Positions 17,233 to 26,254 of a stretch of 64,000 bases of DNA are shown in pieces. Both the position numbers and the translations under genes were made by a program. Below the pieces are notes generated by a model. That model saw nothing but the letters and a program-made list of their open reading frames with translations, did not search any database and was not told the DNA's origin. Positions within the stretch are counted from its first letter, which is position 1, and each line of letters starts with the position of its first letter. This stretch comes from Burkholderiales bacterium (GTDB taxonomy: Bacteria; Pseudomonadota; Gammaproteobacteria; Burkholderiales; SG8-41), in the NCBI GenBank assembly GCA_022841375.1, contig JALHRQ010000001.1:548892-612891 (forward strand), in the 5' to 3' direction.

Positions 17233-18071
17233 GTCGTCTCCTGCGATTTGGAATCACCCCTTGCCTGTCGCAGGGTGACAAAATTCAGCTTCGCTGCCGT
17301 ACCCGCAGCCAGAACGGCAGGTAGCACTTCAAGAATAACAGGGATGCCCGCAGCTGTACGCGCGGAATTGCCGTCGTGTAACAGCAAAATGGCGCCCGAT
17401 CGCAAGCCACGCATCAATCTGCTTTTGACACGCTCAGCATCACCAATACGGGTATCAAAACCCCGCATCGACCAGCTCGCCAGCTGCAATCCCAGGCGAT
17501 GGAGTGCGGGATCCAGAAAGGGATTACGCAGACCGGCCGGGGCACGGAAAAAAACGGGGTGCTGCCCGGTAATCGCAACCAGGGTGTCCTGGCCCGCCTG
17601 CAATTCACGCAGGAATCCGCAGTACCCGAGGAATGAAAAGTTATGGCAGTGACGCTGGCTGTGGTTTTCCACAGCATGACCGCGACGCACGATTTCCCGG
17701 CACAAATCCGGGTACTGCACCGCATTGGCACCTATACAAAAAAAAGTGGCTTTGGCCGAATATCGATCAAGGATGTCCAGCACCTGCGGCGTCACCAGCG
17801 GATCAGGGCCATCGTCGATGGTCATCGCGACTTCATTGCGGGCAGACGCGGAATCAGGCAATTGCGTCCAGTTGGAACCGAGCCAGTCGCAGCGCGGCCA
17901 CAAACCGGCCAGCGCCAGCACGATGTGATTGGCGATGAACCCACCCAGCGCCCAGCGCCACTGTCCCGGATCGGCAAGGACCAGCATCAAGGCCGACACA
18001 TGCAGCGCAATCGACAGCCGGATCAAAAATCCGGGTTTCCAGCCGTTATTTTTGAGAACTGCGTAAATCAT
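17229..18071 (-). CDS. Polysaccharide deacetylase (NodB-homology, CE4)
   Basis: 280 residues. The N-terminal region has two hydrophobic segments (about 14-33 and 40-57), suggesting a membrane anchor. The NodB domain (about 80-260) has all catalytic motifs: TIDDGPDP (metal Asp), HSQRHCH (metal His pair), FRAPAG and LLHDGN. It removes N- or O-acetyl groups from a glycan or glycolipid outside or at the membrane. It lies 45 bases downstream of the MMPL exporter gene of the polyene cluster in the same direction, so it may belong to that operon. A role in modifying the lipid or sugar part of the pigment is speculative. Confidence 0.88.
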   Translation of the reverse strand: MIYAVLKNNGWKPGFLIRLSIALHVSALMLVLADPGQWRWALGGFIANHIVLALAGLWPRCDWLGSNWTQLPDSASARNEVAMTIDDGPDPLVTPQVLDILDRYSAKATFFCIGANAVQYPDLCREIVRRGHAVENHSQRHCHNFSFLGYCGFLRELQAGQDTLVAITGQHPVFFRAPAGLRNPFLDPALHRLGLQLASWSMRGFDTRIGDAERVKSRLMRGLRSGAILLLHDGNSARTAAGIPVILEVLPAVLAAGTAAKLNFVTLRQARGDSKSQETT

Positions 18072-18116
18072 GACAAAAACATGCCTCTGCCGAGACTGTC
18101 ATGTTTTTGGGAATTC

Positions 18117-20468
18117 TCAATGCGCATCGGATTGCCGGGCGAAAATTGCCGAATAAATCAGCGCAAGGATCACCCCCGGCGCCACTGTCACGCCCATGGC
18201 CTGCAATATCGGTACGCTGGAAAACGCCAGCAGGCCAAACCCCGCGACAGTTGTCAGATTGGCAAACAACATCGAGGTCAGCGTGCCCGGCTCGATGGCC
18301 GGCGCATTCAGGCGCTCGGCGCGGTCAAAAAACAGTGCATAGTTGGAACCCACCGCAGCCACCAGCAGCAAACCGACCAGATGCAGGATGATCAATTGCT
18401 GGCCCAACAGCGCCAGACCCGCAATGACGGTAATAATCGCAGCCAGCAGCGGCACGATGATCCGGGCCGCCCGTGCAAACGAACGAAATACCAGCAGCAG
18501 CAAACCAAAGATGGCCAGCACCCCGCCCAGCGACAACACGATGGCTTCATGCAGGTAACCGGAATACAAACGGTCCGATTCGACCTTCATATCCACGAAC
18601 AGAACGTCGGTCAAGTTCGCCGCCTGCAACGCCGTCTGAATCCGCGCCGCGTTGATGTCTGCACCCTTCGGCGCCGTCAGCGGCATCAAGGCGCTCCAGT
18701 GACCATTGCGCTGAATGAGCAGCGCGGCCACGGCCATACCCATGGAAGTCTGCTCCAGATGGTCGGCCTGCAGCATTGGCTGCACGCGCGCGGTAGCGGC
18801 ATCGCTGAGAAACGGCGTAAACAGTTTTGCGCGCACCGGCAGACCCTGAACAGCCTGTGCCAACCGCGCCTCCAGCACATCGGGTGGCGGCAGGCTGGCA
18901 AGACGGGCGCGCTGCGTCGCCATGCTGGGCAGATAACGGCTGGGGCTTTCAAAGCCGGCCAACGCACCCTGGTCGACTTGTATCTGCAGTATCGCGGAAG
19001 CCTTCTCGGCAGACAGCAGTGCGACTTCCTGACTCGCGCCGGAGACCACCACCAGATAACGCACATCCGGTGCGCCGGCATCGGCACGCAGCTTTGTATC
19101 CAGCTCCACTTCGGCGCGGGATACCGGACTCAATGACGATATCTTGTCATTCCACAAATCGCCACGATGCCAGACCAGTATGGCGCAGGAGACCAGCAGC
19201 AGCATGACTGCGGCGAGGCGAAACGCAGCGGCACGCCGCAACAAGCGGGATAAGACCACCCCGGTTGCCGATACATCGCGGATACGGAAATTTTCGGGCA
19301 GCAGATGCGGCAACACAAAACGGGTCACCGCCGCTGCAGCCACCAGCCCGGCAATTGAATAAAGGCCCAGTTGTGCCAGGCCGGGAAACCCGGACAGCAG
19401 CAGCGCGGAAAAACCGCACAAGGAGGTCAAAACGCCAAGGCGGATCGTCGGCCAGAATTGCCTGATCCAGTGTTGCCGGTCGGCACTGCCCCGCCCGGAT
19501 TGCACAAACAGGTAGATGGAATAATCCACTGCTTCACCGATCAATGCGGTGCCGAATCCCAGTGTGATGCCATGCACTGCGCCAAAACCCAGACTGACTG
19601 CTGCAATACCCGCAACCACCCCGGTCACAACCGGCAAAAATCCCAGTGCCAGCGCCATGAAGGACCGGTAAACCAGCAATAACAATATGGCGATGAGCAG
19701 GAAGCTGAGGACGGACAGGCGGCTGACCTGGCTGGTGATGGTGTCGCGGGAAGTGACTGAAAACACACCGGGCCCGGTCATCACCAGCTTCGCAGCAGGC
19801 GTTGCTGCAGAAGCTGCTTCAAAGGCCTTGCGGATCATGCGCATGGCGTATTCCTGCGCATCGATATCAGCACCCGTCGCGCGGGTCTGCACCATCATCA
19901 ATGCCCTTGCGCCATCCCGGGAAGCCCATGCGCCATTGATCATTCGCGGCCGGGAACTGCTGTTGAACTGGCTCAGCAACTGCACCATTTCACCAGTCGG
20001 GTCACTCGGCAGCAGCGATTTGACCAGCAGCCCGGCTGATGATGACAGCAGGTCAATGCTGTCTTCCAAAGCGGCATGCAATCCCTCCACGCTGAAGCGC
20101 TCAGGGGTCACCGCAGGACTCAGCCGATAACGATGATCGAACAGAAATGCCTGATCACGCGCGGCGTTGACGGGTTCGCCATTGTTGATGCTGACGAAAG
20201 CACTATTCGCGCGCAGGCTGAGCGCCATTTGTTTGGACAAGGTCGCACGTACTTGGGCGTCGGCACCTTCGATGCCAACGAGAATCAGGCGCGAGGCCAG
20301 GCCGTCGCGGATCTGGTCCAGCAGCATTTGCTGAGCCGGCGTGGGATTACGCGGGAAAAAGGCCGACAAATCCGTGGTGAACTGGCTGCGGCTGATGATG
20401 ATGCCGCAACTGATGACAAACGCGAGCCACAAAATGATTGCGGCGCGGGCGGACGTGACCCGCATCAC
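18117..20468 (-). CDS. MMPL/RND-superfamily exporter of the polyene cluster
   Basis: 783 residues with the two-fold repeated layout of MMPL proteins: one N-terminal helix, a large periplasmic loop, five or more helices around 245-400, a second helix and loop, and a second helix block near 630-780. AVIGEAVDYSIYLFVQSG-type and AVGSNYALFFDRAERL segments are typical of the family's helix-4 proton-relay region. It would export the lipid-linked polyene from the inner membrane. The start overlaps the stop of the LolA-like gene by four bases; the pair exporter plus LolA-like protein is a hallmark of aryl-polyene clusters. Confidence 0.9.
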   Translation of the reverse strand: MMRVTSARAAIILWLAFVISCGIIISRSQFTTDLSAFFPRNPTPAQQMLLDQIRDGLASRLILVGIEGADAQVRATLSKQMALSLRANSAFVSINNGEPVNAARDQAFLFDHRYRLSPAVTPERFSVEGLHAALEDSIDLLSSSAGLLVKSLLPSDPTGEMVQLLSQFNSSSRPRMINGAWASRDGARALMMVQTRATGADIDAQEYAMRMIRKAFEAASAATPAAKLVMTGPGVFSVTSRDTITSQVSRLSVLSFLLIAILLLLVYRSFMALALGFLPVVTGVVAGIAAVSLGFGAVHGITLGFGTALIGEAVDYSIYLFVQSGRGSADRQHWIRQFWPTIRLGVLTSLCGFSALLLSGFPGLAQLGLYSIAGLVAAAAVTRFVLPHLLPENFRIRDVSATGVVLSRLLRRAAAFRLAAVMLLLVSCAILVWHRGDLWNDKISSLSPVSRAEVELDTKLRADAGAPDVRYLVVVSGASQEVALLSAEKASAILQIQVDQGALAGFESPSRYLPSMATQRARLASLPPPDVLEARLAQAVQGLPVRAKLFTPFLSDAATARVQPMLQADHLEQTSMGMAVAALLIQRNGHWSALMPLTAPKGADINAARIQTALQAANLTDVLFVDMKVESDRLYSGYLHEAIVLSLGGVLAIFGLLLLVFRSFARAARIIVPLLAAIITVIAGLALLGQQLIILHLVGLLLVAAVGSNYALFFDRAERLNAPAIEPGTLTSMLFANLTTVAGFGLLAFSSVPILQAMGVTVAPGVILALIYSAIFARQSDAH

Positions 20469-21046
20469 CGGGCGGTCAACTTCTCAATGAGCATCAGCGA
20501 TCGGTCGCCATCAACCCGGTTGATTTCGATGCTGCTCACGAAATGCTGCGCCCCGGCAATCCGGATGTGCTTGATGGCCGCCTGCATTTTTTCATCGATC
20601 GGCAGCAGTTGCAGCGTCCAGCGCTCAGCCCCGCCCTCCAGACTGAGCCGATAGCTGCGTTCCAGCGCCTTGCGGTCGCCCGCCAGCGTACCGCGGATGC
20701 TGTCGATGACTGCAGCCAGTTCGGGATAATCCTGCAATTGCAGCGAATGTTTCTGGCGGCCACGCTCAATAACGATGGAGCCGCCATCGAGGATCATCGA
20801 TTCGGGCTTCGGCTTCAGCGTGCGTTTTTCCAGGCGATCGGGTGCGCTGTAGAACAATTCACCGGATGATTCCACCGGCTTGTCGAGCATGGCGATGTAT
20901 TTTTTCTCAACAAAGCTGGCCTGGCCGCTGCGGATCTGCGCCAGCCCCTGCATCAGCCGGTCAATATCCAGCCCGGCGGCATTGGTGATGCCGGCGAACA
21001 GCATCAGCGCCAGTGCGGCGGATACCCGTCGAATCAAGCACTGCAA
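20465..21046 (-). CDS. LolA-like outer-membrane lipoprotein carrier homologue
   Basis: 193 residues with a Sec signal peptide (cleavage near ITNAA, about residue 24). The mature protein is a LolA/LolB-like half-barrel; ASFVEKKYIAMLDKPVESSGEL and the Tyr-Ser-Ala-Pro-Asp-Arg segment recall LolA family strands. In this context it probably chaperones the hydrophobic aryl-polyene lipid across the periplasm after the MMPL protein. It is coupled to the MMPL gene and lies 40 bases after the acyltransferase gene. Confidence 0.85.
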   Translation of the reverse strand: MQCLIRRVSAALALMLFAGITNAAGLDIDRLMQGLAQIRSGQASFVEKKYIAMLDKPVESSGELFYSAPDRLEKRTLKPKPESMILDGGSIVIERGRQKHSLQLQDYPELAAVIDSIRGTLAGDRKALERSYRLSLEGGAERWTLQLLPIDEKMQAAIKHIRIAGAQHFVSSIEINRVDGDRSLMLIEKLTAR

Positions 21047-21086
21047 GACAGGCTCCTCAAGTAAACAGCAGGGGAAGACCGATGCA

Positions 21087-22028
21087 TCATGATGCTTTTT
21101 TTTCTACTATGGTTGCAGACTTCCAGAACTCAAAAAAGTTGAACCAATTGTAAGGTGCCTTGCGGCAATATTGATCGAGCAGTTCGGCATAACGGGTAAT
21201 TGCGGCATCGACGGCGGCGTTCCGTTGCTCACGGGCAACAGCAGAAAAATCCGCCAAGGTGTCGAAATGAATGACATAACGGTTGCCCCCGAGGTACAAC
21301 CCGGTCATGAACACCACGGGACGCTGCAACATGGCCGCCATGCGAAATGGCCCGACCGGAAGATTGGCGTCAGCGCCCAGGATTCGTGCCGGCCGCAGCG
21401 CCTCGCCTCCCGGGGTGCGATCAGCGAGCAGGCCGACAACAGTGCCGTCATCGAGACGCTCGCGCACCTGCAGCATGGAATCCACATGCCCCATACCGAT
21501 GATGTCCTGCGCCGCCCGGGGATTGATGGCTGCCAGCGCCGCCATGATTTTTTGTGCATTGCCCTGATGCATGACCATGGCGACGCGCAAATCCGCGTGT
21601 TTCCACCCAATCGCACGGATCACCTCAAAGCTGCCCAGATGTGCGCCCAACAAAATGAGGCCTTTGCCGCTGGCAAGCAGCCGGCGCATCGCCTCCTCGC
21701 CATGGACTTCAAAATCAAACAGGTCGAAGCGACGGTTGACCAGATAAATACGGTCATGGATGGTCGTGGCAAAAGTGAAGAAATGCCGGTACACATCGCG
21801 CCAGCGCGGTTCACGCCCCAGGGCACGGCGGAGATAATCTTCTGAAGCGTGTCGGCTGCCTGGCGCAAAAAGCAGAAAATAAGCGGCAATCCCATACAAC
21901 ACGACACGACTCGCGCGCCGTCCCAGGCGCATGGAAACCCACACCATGATGCGCAGTAAAAGGAGGTTGCTGCGCTCCGGGGCATGGGCCCAGGCGGCGT
22001 GCTGTGCGGAATTGGCTTGCGATGTCAT
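21087..22028 (-). CDS. LpxL/HtrB-type acyltransferase of the polyene cluster
   Basis: 313 residues of the lysophospholipid acyltransferase superfamily. The catalytic H(x4)D-like motif corresponds to GAHLGSFE (His plus Glu, as in LpxL/HtrB), followed by LLADRTPGGEA and PVGPFRMAAMLQRPVVFMTGLY. A hydrophobic segment is present near residues 42-55. In pigment clusters such enzymes are thought to load an aryl-polyene or fatty acyl chain onto the lipid anchor. The start overlaps the stop of the synthetase-dehydratase gene (ATGA). Confidence 0.88.
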   Translation of the reverse strand: MTSQANSAQHAAWAHAPERSNLLLLRIMVWVSMRLGRRASRVVLYGIAAYFLLFAPGSRHASEDYLRRALGREPRWRDVYRHFFTFATTIHDRIYLVNRRFDLFDFEVHGEEAMRRLLASGKGLILLGAHLGSFEVIRAIGWKHADLRVAMVMHQGNAQKIMAALAAINPRAAQDIIGMGHVDSMLQVRERLDDGTVVGLLADRTPGGEALRPARILGADANLPVGPFRMAAMLQRPVVFMTGLYLGGNRYVIHFDTLADFSAVAREQRNAAVDAAITRYAELLDQYCRKAPYNWFNFFEFWKSATIVEKKAS

Positions 22029-23674
22029 GCCGGGGGTCGCAATACGATATTGCCGCCGGCGATTTTGCGCGCACCGTCCGCGATGTCGAAACGGATGATG
22101 CCGCCCGTCTGAAACTCGTGCCGTATCTCCAGCGTATCGCCGGGTTTTGCCGGGCTGAGAAATTTGACGGAGCCGATTTCACAGCTCTCCAGCCCGATTC
22201 CCGCCGCATCGCTCAGGACCTGCAGCGCCATGTCCAGCAGCACCACGCCGGGAAGTATGGGTGTGCCGGGGAAATGTCCGGCAAAAGCCGGATGATCTGC
22301 CGGAACCATCCAACGTGTAACGCCATTAGTGCGATTTTTCCCTGCGCTGCGCGTCTGCACCAGCGCCTGCAGCGCCTCGCGCGGCAGCTTTCCCGTGCCA
22401 TTGCGCGGCAACGCATCCACAAACAGCAGCGGACGCGGCAGAAAGACCGGGTCAATATGTTCGCGCAAAGCCGTCAGCAGTTGCGGCGCCGTCATGCCGG
22501 GCGCCACCACACAGGCCGCAAGCCGCGTAATCTGATCATGGCTACCCTCATCCGGCATAAAAAACGCACCGTCCAGCACGCCGGGAATGGTATTGAGCAG
22601 GTGATTGAGACTGGCCAGGGAATGCCGCTTGCCGGCGATGTTGACCAGATCGGCAATCCGCCCGTGCAGCAAAAATTTTCCCTCAGCAACCAGTTCGATG
22701 ACATCGTTCAGGGCAGTCGATGTTTCGACATGGCCGCCGCAGGCATGTACGGCGTCGTTTTTTACCGCCAGTCTGATTTCGGGAAGCAGTTGCCATTCCG
22801 CTGATTGAGTCGGCCGACGGGTCGCGATCAGCCCGGTTTCGGTGCTGCCATAAATTTCCATCAGCGGTGCATTGCACAGCGTCTCCATTTCCTTCGCGAT
22901 GCGCATCGACAGGGGGGCGGTCGCAGACACCACCAGCGAAATTTCCGGCAAGGCCAGCCCCGAATCCAGCAAGGCGCGCAGATGGGCCGGTGACGACACC
23001 AGCACCCGCGGTGCCGGCACAGCAGCCAGTGCCTGGCAAATATCCGCCGGGTAGAACGGCTGGGCATGGCAAAACGTGTTGCCATTGCTCCAACTCATCA
23101 GCACCGTGGATTCAAATCCATACATATGCTGCGGTGGCACGGTACCGACGATGACGCAGGGCGCATTGGGCAACAGCCCCAGACCCGATGCTTCGGCCCG
23201 CACACTGCCGACCAGCCCCGCCCAGGTTTTGGCATGCGGTTGCGGCGAACCGGTGGATCCCGAAGTGAATACCACCGCGATGCGCTGGCGGGCATCAATC
23301 TGCGGAATTTCAAATACATCCGCCCCGCCCTCAACATCCATCGCCGGGTATCGCAGCCGCGGCAGATCAACAGGGCATGCATCGTTGTCGGTCAGGCAAA
23401 ACACATCCGGCGCAAACTCCCTGATCTGGCGCACCACACCCGGAGTGTGCGTCGACGGCAGCAGACTTACTTTGCCGGTCAGAATGGCGGCCGCCAGTCC
23501 CACGCTGAAACGGTAACGGTCAGCACATAGATTGAGCAGATGATTTCCCGCGGGAAACAGGGCGGCCAGGCAGCGAACCTCGGCGAGGAAGCGGCGCAGC
23601 GTGACGGGGCCATCGGCCCGCCAGGCAACAATGCTATCCGGAGAAACATGCGCTACGAGGGGCAGGAAAGCCAT
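22025..23674 (-). CDS. Acyl-CoA/ACP synthetase fused to hotdog dehydratase
   Basis: 549 residues with two enzymes of aryl-polyene synthesis. The N-terminal adenylate-forming domain (about 1-420) has the P-loop VFTSGSTGSPQPHAKT, the motif IYGSTETGLIATRR and the C-terminal lysine motif NGTGKLPREAL. It would activate the aromatic starter acid and load it onto the carrier protein. The C-terminal domain (about 435-549) is FabZ-like, with HPAFAGHFPGTPILPGVVLLD. Most aryl-polyene clusters encode these as adjacent separate genes. A longer frame upstream to 23917 overlaps the neighbouring gene and has no synthetase-like sequence, so the ATG at 23674 is preferred, although its ribosome-binding site is weak. 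Confidence 0.92.
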   Translation of the reverse strand: MAFLPLVAHVSPDSIVAWRADGPVTLRRFLAEVRCLAALFPAGNHLLNLCADRYRFSVGLAAAILTGKVSLLPSTHTPGVVRQIREFAPDVFCLTDNDACPVDLPRLRYPAMDVEGGADVFEIPQIDARQRIAVVFTSGSTGSPQPHAKTWAGLVGSVRAEASGLGLLPNAPCVIVGTVPPQHMYGFESTVLMSWSNGNTFCHAQPFYPADICQALAAVPAPRVLVSSPAHLRALLDSGLALPEISLVVSATAPLSMRIAKEMETLCNAPLMEIYGSTETGLIATRRPTQSAEWQLLPEIRLAVKNDAVHACGGHVETSTALNDVIELVAEGKFLLHGRIADLVNIAGKRHSLASLNHLLNTIPGVLDGAFFMPDEGSHDQITRLAACVVAPGMTAPQLLTALREHIDPVFLPRPLLFVDALPRNGTGKLPREALQALVQTRSAGKNRTNGVTRWMVPADHPAFAGHFPGTPILPGVVLLDMALQVLSDAAGIGLESCEIGSVKFLSPAKPGDTLEIRHEFQTGGIIRFDIADGARKIAGGNIVLRPPA

Positions 23675-23691
23675 GGGCGAAGCTGCAACAA

Positions 23692-24333
23692 CTACCGCGA
23701 ACTCAGGGGGGTGTTTTTGAACGCCCGCACCGCATCGAGAATGTGTGCGCCGGGCATCTCCGGTAACACCCGCTTGCGAACCCGGTATTCGACGATGAAC
23801 ATCAGCGCCACCAGGGGCAAGGTCATGAAATTGGCAAACACCGACCAGGTTGCCAGCGGCGCCAGAAAAAACAGCAGTGTGGAAATCAACACCATCACGG
23901 CAAAAAACAAGGTCCACGCGACCGTAACCTGTCGCGCGTAAATTTCATGTTGCGGGGTCAAGGGCCCATGCACCACCTCTGCGAATCGGGTGCAAAGCGG
24001 TTTTTTCCCCGCCATCAGGGTGCGGCCAAAAACAAGGCACAGCAGGAGCTGTATGCCCGCATTCTGCAACCAGTAAACCACCCCAAAATGATGCTCAAGG
24101 GACGGCCACACAGCCCATAACGCAAGACCGAGCAGCAGCACCATGCTCAGCATCAGCGGGCGGCGACTTGAACGCCAGGCCAGGAACAGTGCGGTCAATA
24201 CCAACGGGGCAACGGCAACCAGCGCGCCAAGGTGACCGCGGTGGGCGGATTCGTTGGTGTAATGCGCCAGCAAGGGATACCCGATGATCAGAACCGCTAT
24301 ACCCAGCCCGCGCAGCATGCGACGCAGCATCAA
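23692..24333 (-). CDS. COG4648-type membrane protein of the polyene cluster
   Basis: 213 residues and about six hydrophobic helices (near 10-25, 35-52, 57-75, 85-105, 130-155 and 160-180). This polytopic protein matches the conserved COG4648 family membrane protein found next to the carrier protein and synthetase genes in aryl-polyene clusters. Its biochemical role is unknown. The start overlaps the stop of the carrier-protein gene by four bases, and the gene ends 17 bases before the synthetase. Confidence 0.83.
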   Translation of the reverse strand: MMLRRMLRGLGIAVLIIGYPLLAHYTNESAHRGHLGALVAVAPLVLTALFLAWRSSRRPLMLSMVLLLGLALWAVWPSLEHHFGVVYWLQNAGIQLLLCLVFGRTLMAGKKPLCTRFAEVVHGPLTPQHEIYARQVTVAWTLFFAVMVLISTLLFFLAPLATWSVFANFMTLPLVALMFIVEYRVRKRVLPEMPGAHILDAVRAFKNTPLSSR

Positions 24334-24620
24334 CGGGTTCTTTGTGCCGCAATGTAATCAGCCAGACTGCGCAAAGAGCTGAAGGTGTACTGATTGTCTG
24401 CACTATCGGCACGCAATTGCATGCCGTAACGCTTGGAGACCACCAGGGCAACTTCCAGCACATCGATTGAATCGAGGCCCAGACCCTCGCCGTATAAAGG
24501 CGCATCCGGGTCAATCTGATCTGCAGTGATCTCCAGATTCAAACACTCGATCATCAACACGGCAACTTCAAGCTGCAGTTCGGAGTTACTGGAGACAACG
24601 GGTTTCTGGATATTATTCAT
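24330..24620 (-). CDS. Acyl carrier protein of the polyene cluster
   Basis: 96 residues, the size of an acyl carrier protein. The 4'-phosphopantetheine site is GLGLDSIDVLE (Ser near residue 51), the carrier that holds the growing polyene as a thioester. It is the first gene of the minus-strand unit. Aryl-polyene clusters usually encode two carrier proteins, and only this one is visible here. A roughly 290-bp divergent intergenic region separates it from the halogenase gene and should contain both promoters. Confidence 0.92.
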   Translation of the reverse strand: MNNIQKPVVSSNSELQLEVAVLMIECLNLEITADQIDPDAPLYGEGLGLDSIDVLEVALVVSKRYGMQLRADSADNQYTFSSLRSLADYIAAQRTR

Positions 24621-24910
24621 GGTGCAAAAAAATCCGCTTGATTAACAATCAGGATTAGAGTTTTCGTTACTGTATTGGTCTATAACGCAACAAACCAAAC
24701 GCCGCTGACCTGCCTGAACGTCCAATGATGTCAACATCTGGATTGTAATGCCGTCGGTCACCTCAGGCGGATACTTTCCCGCTTTCTGGGTGATTTCCCT
24801 CCGCTTGCGTACGGTAACCCACATAAGAAAGCCGGCTGTTCTGGTATTTTTCGCTTAGCCGAAACTTTGAACCAGACAATACCTATAAAAATTTGGCAGG
24901 ATAATCAGCC
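24621..24910. promoter_or_regulatory. Divergent promoter region of the polyene cluster
   Basis: 290 bp between the carrier-protein gene (minus) and the halogenase gene (plus). No gene or hairpin is evident. The halogenase side is AT-rich with CCTATAAAA near 24882-24890 and the ribosome-binding site GGCAGGA near 24896. No strong -35 box stands out on either side, which may mean activator-dependent expression. The promoter function is inferred from gene layout. Confidence 0.55.
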
Positions 24911-26254
24911 ATGAATCCATTAGCCGAATCGCCCGTTACCCGCGCTTCGGACTGCGACGTGCTGGTCATTGGTGGCGGCCCCGCGGGCTCGACAGCAGCC
25001 GCATTGCTCGCCGGGCGCGGTTACCGGGTAACCTTGCTGGAAAAAGCGCATCACCCCCGTTTTCACATCGGTGAATCCCTGCTTCCCGCCAATCTGCCGC
25101 TGCTTGAAAAGCTGGGCGTGGCGGATGCCGTCAAGGCAATCGGCATGGAAAAATGGGGCGCCGAATTCGTGTCGCCCTGGCACGACCACACACAGCCCTA
25201 TGAATTTGGCGGCGCCATGGATAAATCCATGCCCATGGCCTATCAGGTACGCCGTTCCGAATTCGACGAAATCCTGATCCGCAATGCCAGCCGTAAAAAT
25301 GCCCGTGTCGCCGAAGGTTGCCAGGTGCTGGACGTCGAGTTTTTAAAAGGCAACGAAGGCGCGTTGGTGCGCGCCCGCCACGAAGACGGCTGCGTCGAAA
25401 CCGTGGCTACGCGTTTTGTGCTCGATGCCTCGGGCCGCGATACTTTTCTCGGCAACCGCCTCAAAGTCAAAAAGCGCAATACGCAACACAACAGCGCCGC
25501 CATCTTCGGCCATTTTTCCGGTGCTGAACGCAAGCCGGGCAGGACCGAGGGCGACATCATGCTGTACTGGTTCGAACATGGCTGGTTCTGGTTCATCCCC
25601 CTGTCCGACGGCGCGACCAGTGTCGGAGCCGTTGTCTGGCCGTATTACCTGAAAACACGCAAAAAGAAGACGCTTGAGGAATTTTTCCGCGAAACCATTG
25701 CATTGTGCACGCCGCTGCACACCCGCCTGCAGAACGCACAACTGATTTCACCGGTTGAAGCCACGGGTAATTATTCCTATGTTTGCGAACGAACCCATGG
25801 CAGCAATTACCTGCTGCTGGGCGATGCATATACGTTCATAGACCCGGTATTTTCTTCCGGCGTCCTGCTCGCCATGCAAAGCGCCTTTGCCGGCGCAGAA
25901 GCTGTGGACACCTGCCTGCGCCACCCGCAGCAGGCCGCCGCTGCACTGGAAAAATTCGACCGTGCCATGCATGTCGGACCCAAAATTTTTTCCTGGTTTA
26001 TTTACCGGGTGACCAATCCCACCCTGCGCAACATGTTCATGGAGCCGCGCAATTATTTCCGGGTCCGTGAAGCAATGCTGTCCGTGCTGGCGGGCGACTT
26101 GTTTGGGAAAACCAGGATCGGCGGACCTTTGCTGGCATTCAAGGGATTTTATTACGTGACATCCATTATCAATTTCGGCCGCACCTTGAAGTCCTGGCGG
26201 ATGCGCAGAAACAACATCCGAGTGACGGATGAACCGGGTGCGACCATAAACTGA
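24911..26254 (+). CDS. Flavin-dependent halogenase-like oxidoreductase
   Basis: 447 residues. The N-terminal FAD fingerprint GGGPAGSTAAALLAGRG is followed by HPRFHIGESLLPANLPLLE and the signature HGWFWFIPL, which satisfies the WxWxIP motif of flavin-dependent halogenases. A second FAD contact, LLGDAYTFIDPVFSSGVLLAM, is also typical. It would use reduced FAD, oxygen and halide to halogenate an aromatic ring. Xanthomonadins are brominated and their cluster carries a halogenase homologue, so halogenation of the aryl head or polyene is the likely job. It is the first gene of the plus-strand unit; the stop overlaps the chorismatase start (TGATG). Confidence 0.9.
   Translation: MNPLAESPVTRASDCDVLVIGGGPAGSTAAALLAGRGYRVTLLEKAHHPRFHIGESLLPANLPLLEKLGVADAVKAIGMEKWGAEFVSPWHDHTQPYEFGGAMDKSMPMAYQVRRSEFDEILIRNASRKNARVAEGCQVLDVEFLKGNEGALVRARHEDGCVETVATRFVLDASGRDTFLGNRLKVKKRNTQHNSAAIFGHFSGAERKPGRTEGDIMLYWFEHGWFWFIPLSDGATSVGAVVWPYYLKTRKKKTLEEFFRETIALCTPLHTRLQNAQLISPVEATGNYSYVCERTHGSNYLLLGDAYTFIDPVFSSGVLLAMQSAFAGAEAVDTCLRHPQQAAAALEKFDRAMHVGPKIFSWFIYRVTNPTLRNMFMEPRNYFRVREAMLSVLAGDLFGKTRIGGPLLAFKGFYYVTSIINFGRTLKSWRMRRNNIRVTDEPGATIN

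Noticed and set aside
17643-19136. A 497-codon plus-strand frame across the polysaccharide deacetylase and MMPL genes.
   Set aside because: It is a mirror of two real genes and rich in Gln/His/Arg; no motifs.
23675-23917. N-terminal extension of the synthetase-dehydratase gene.
   Set aside because: It overlaps the COG4648 membrane protein gene and lacks synthetase-like sequence.
24642-24824. A 60-codon minus-strand frame upstream of the carrier protein, considered as the missing second carrier protein.
   Set aside because: No Ser-containing phosphopantetheine motif and no helix pattern; it lies in the divergent promoter region.
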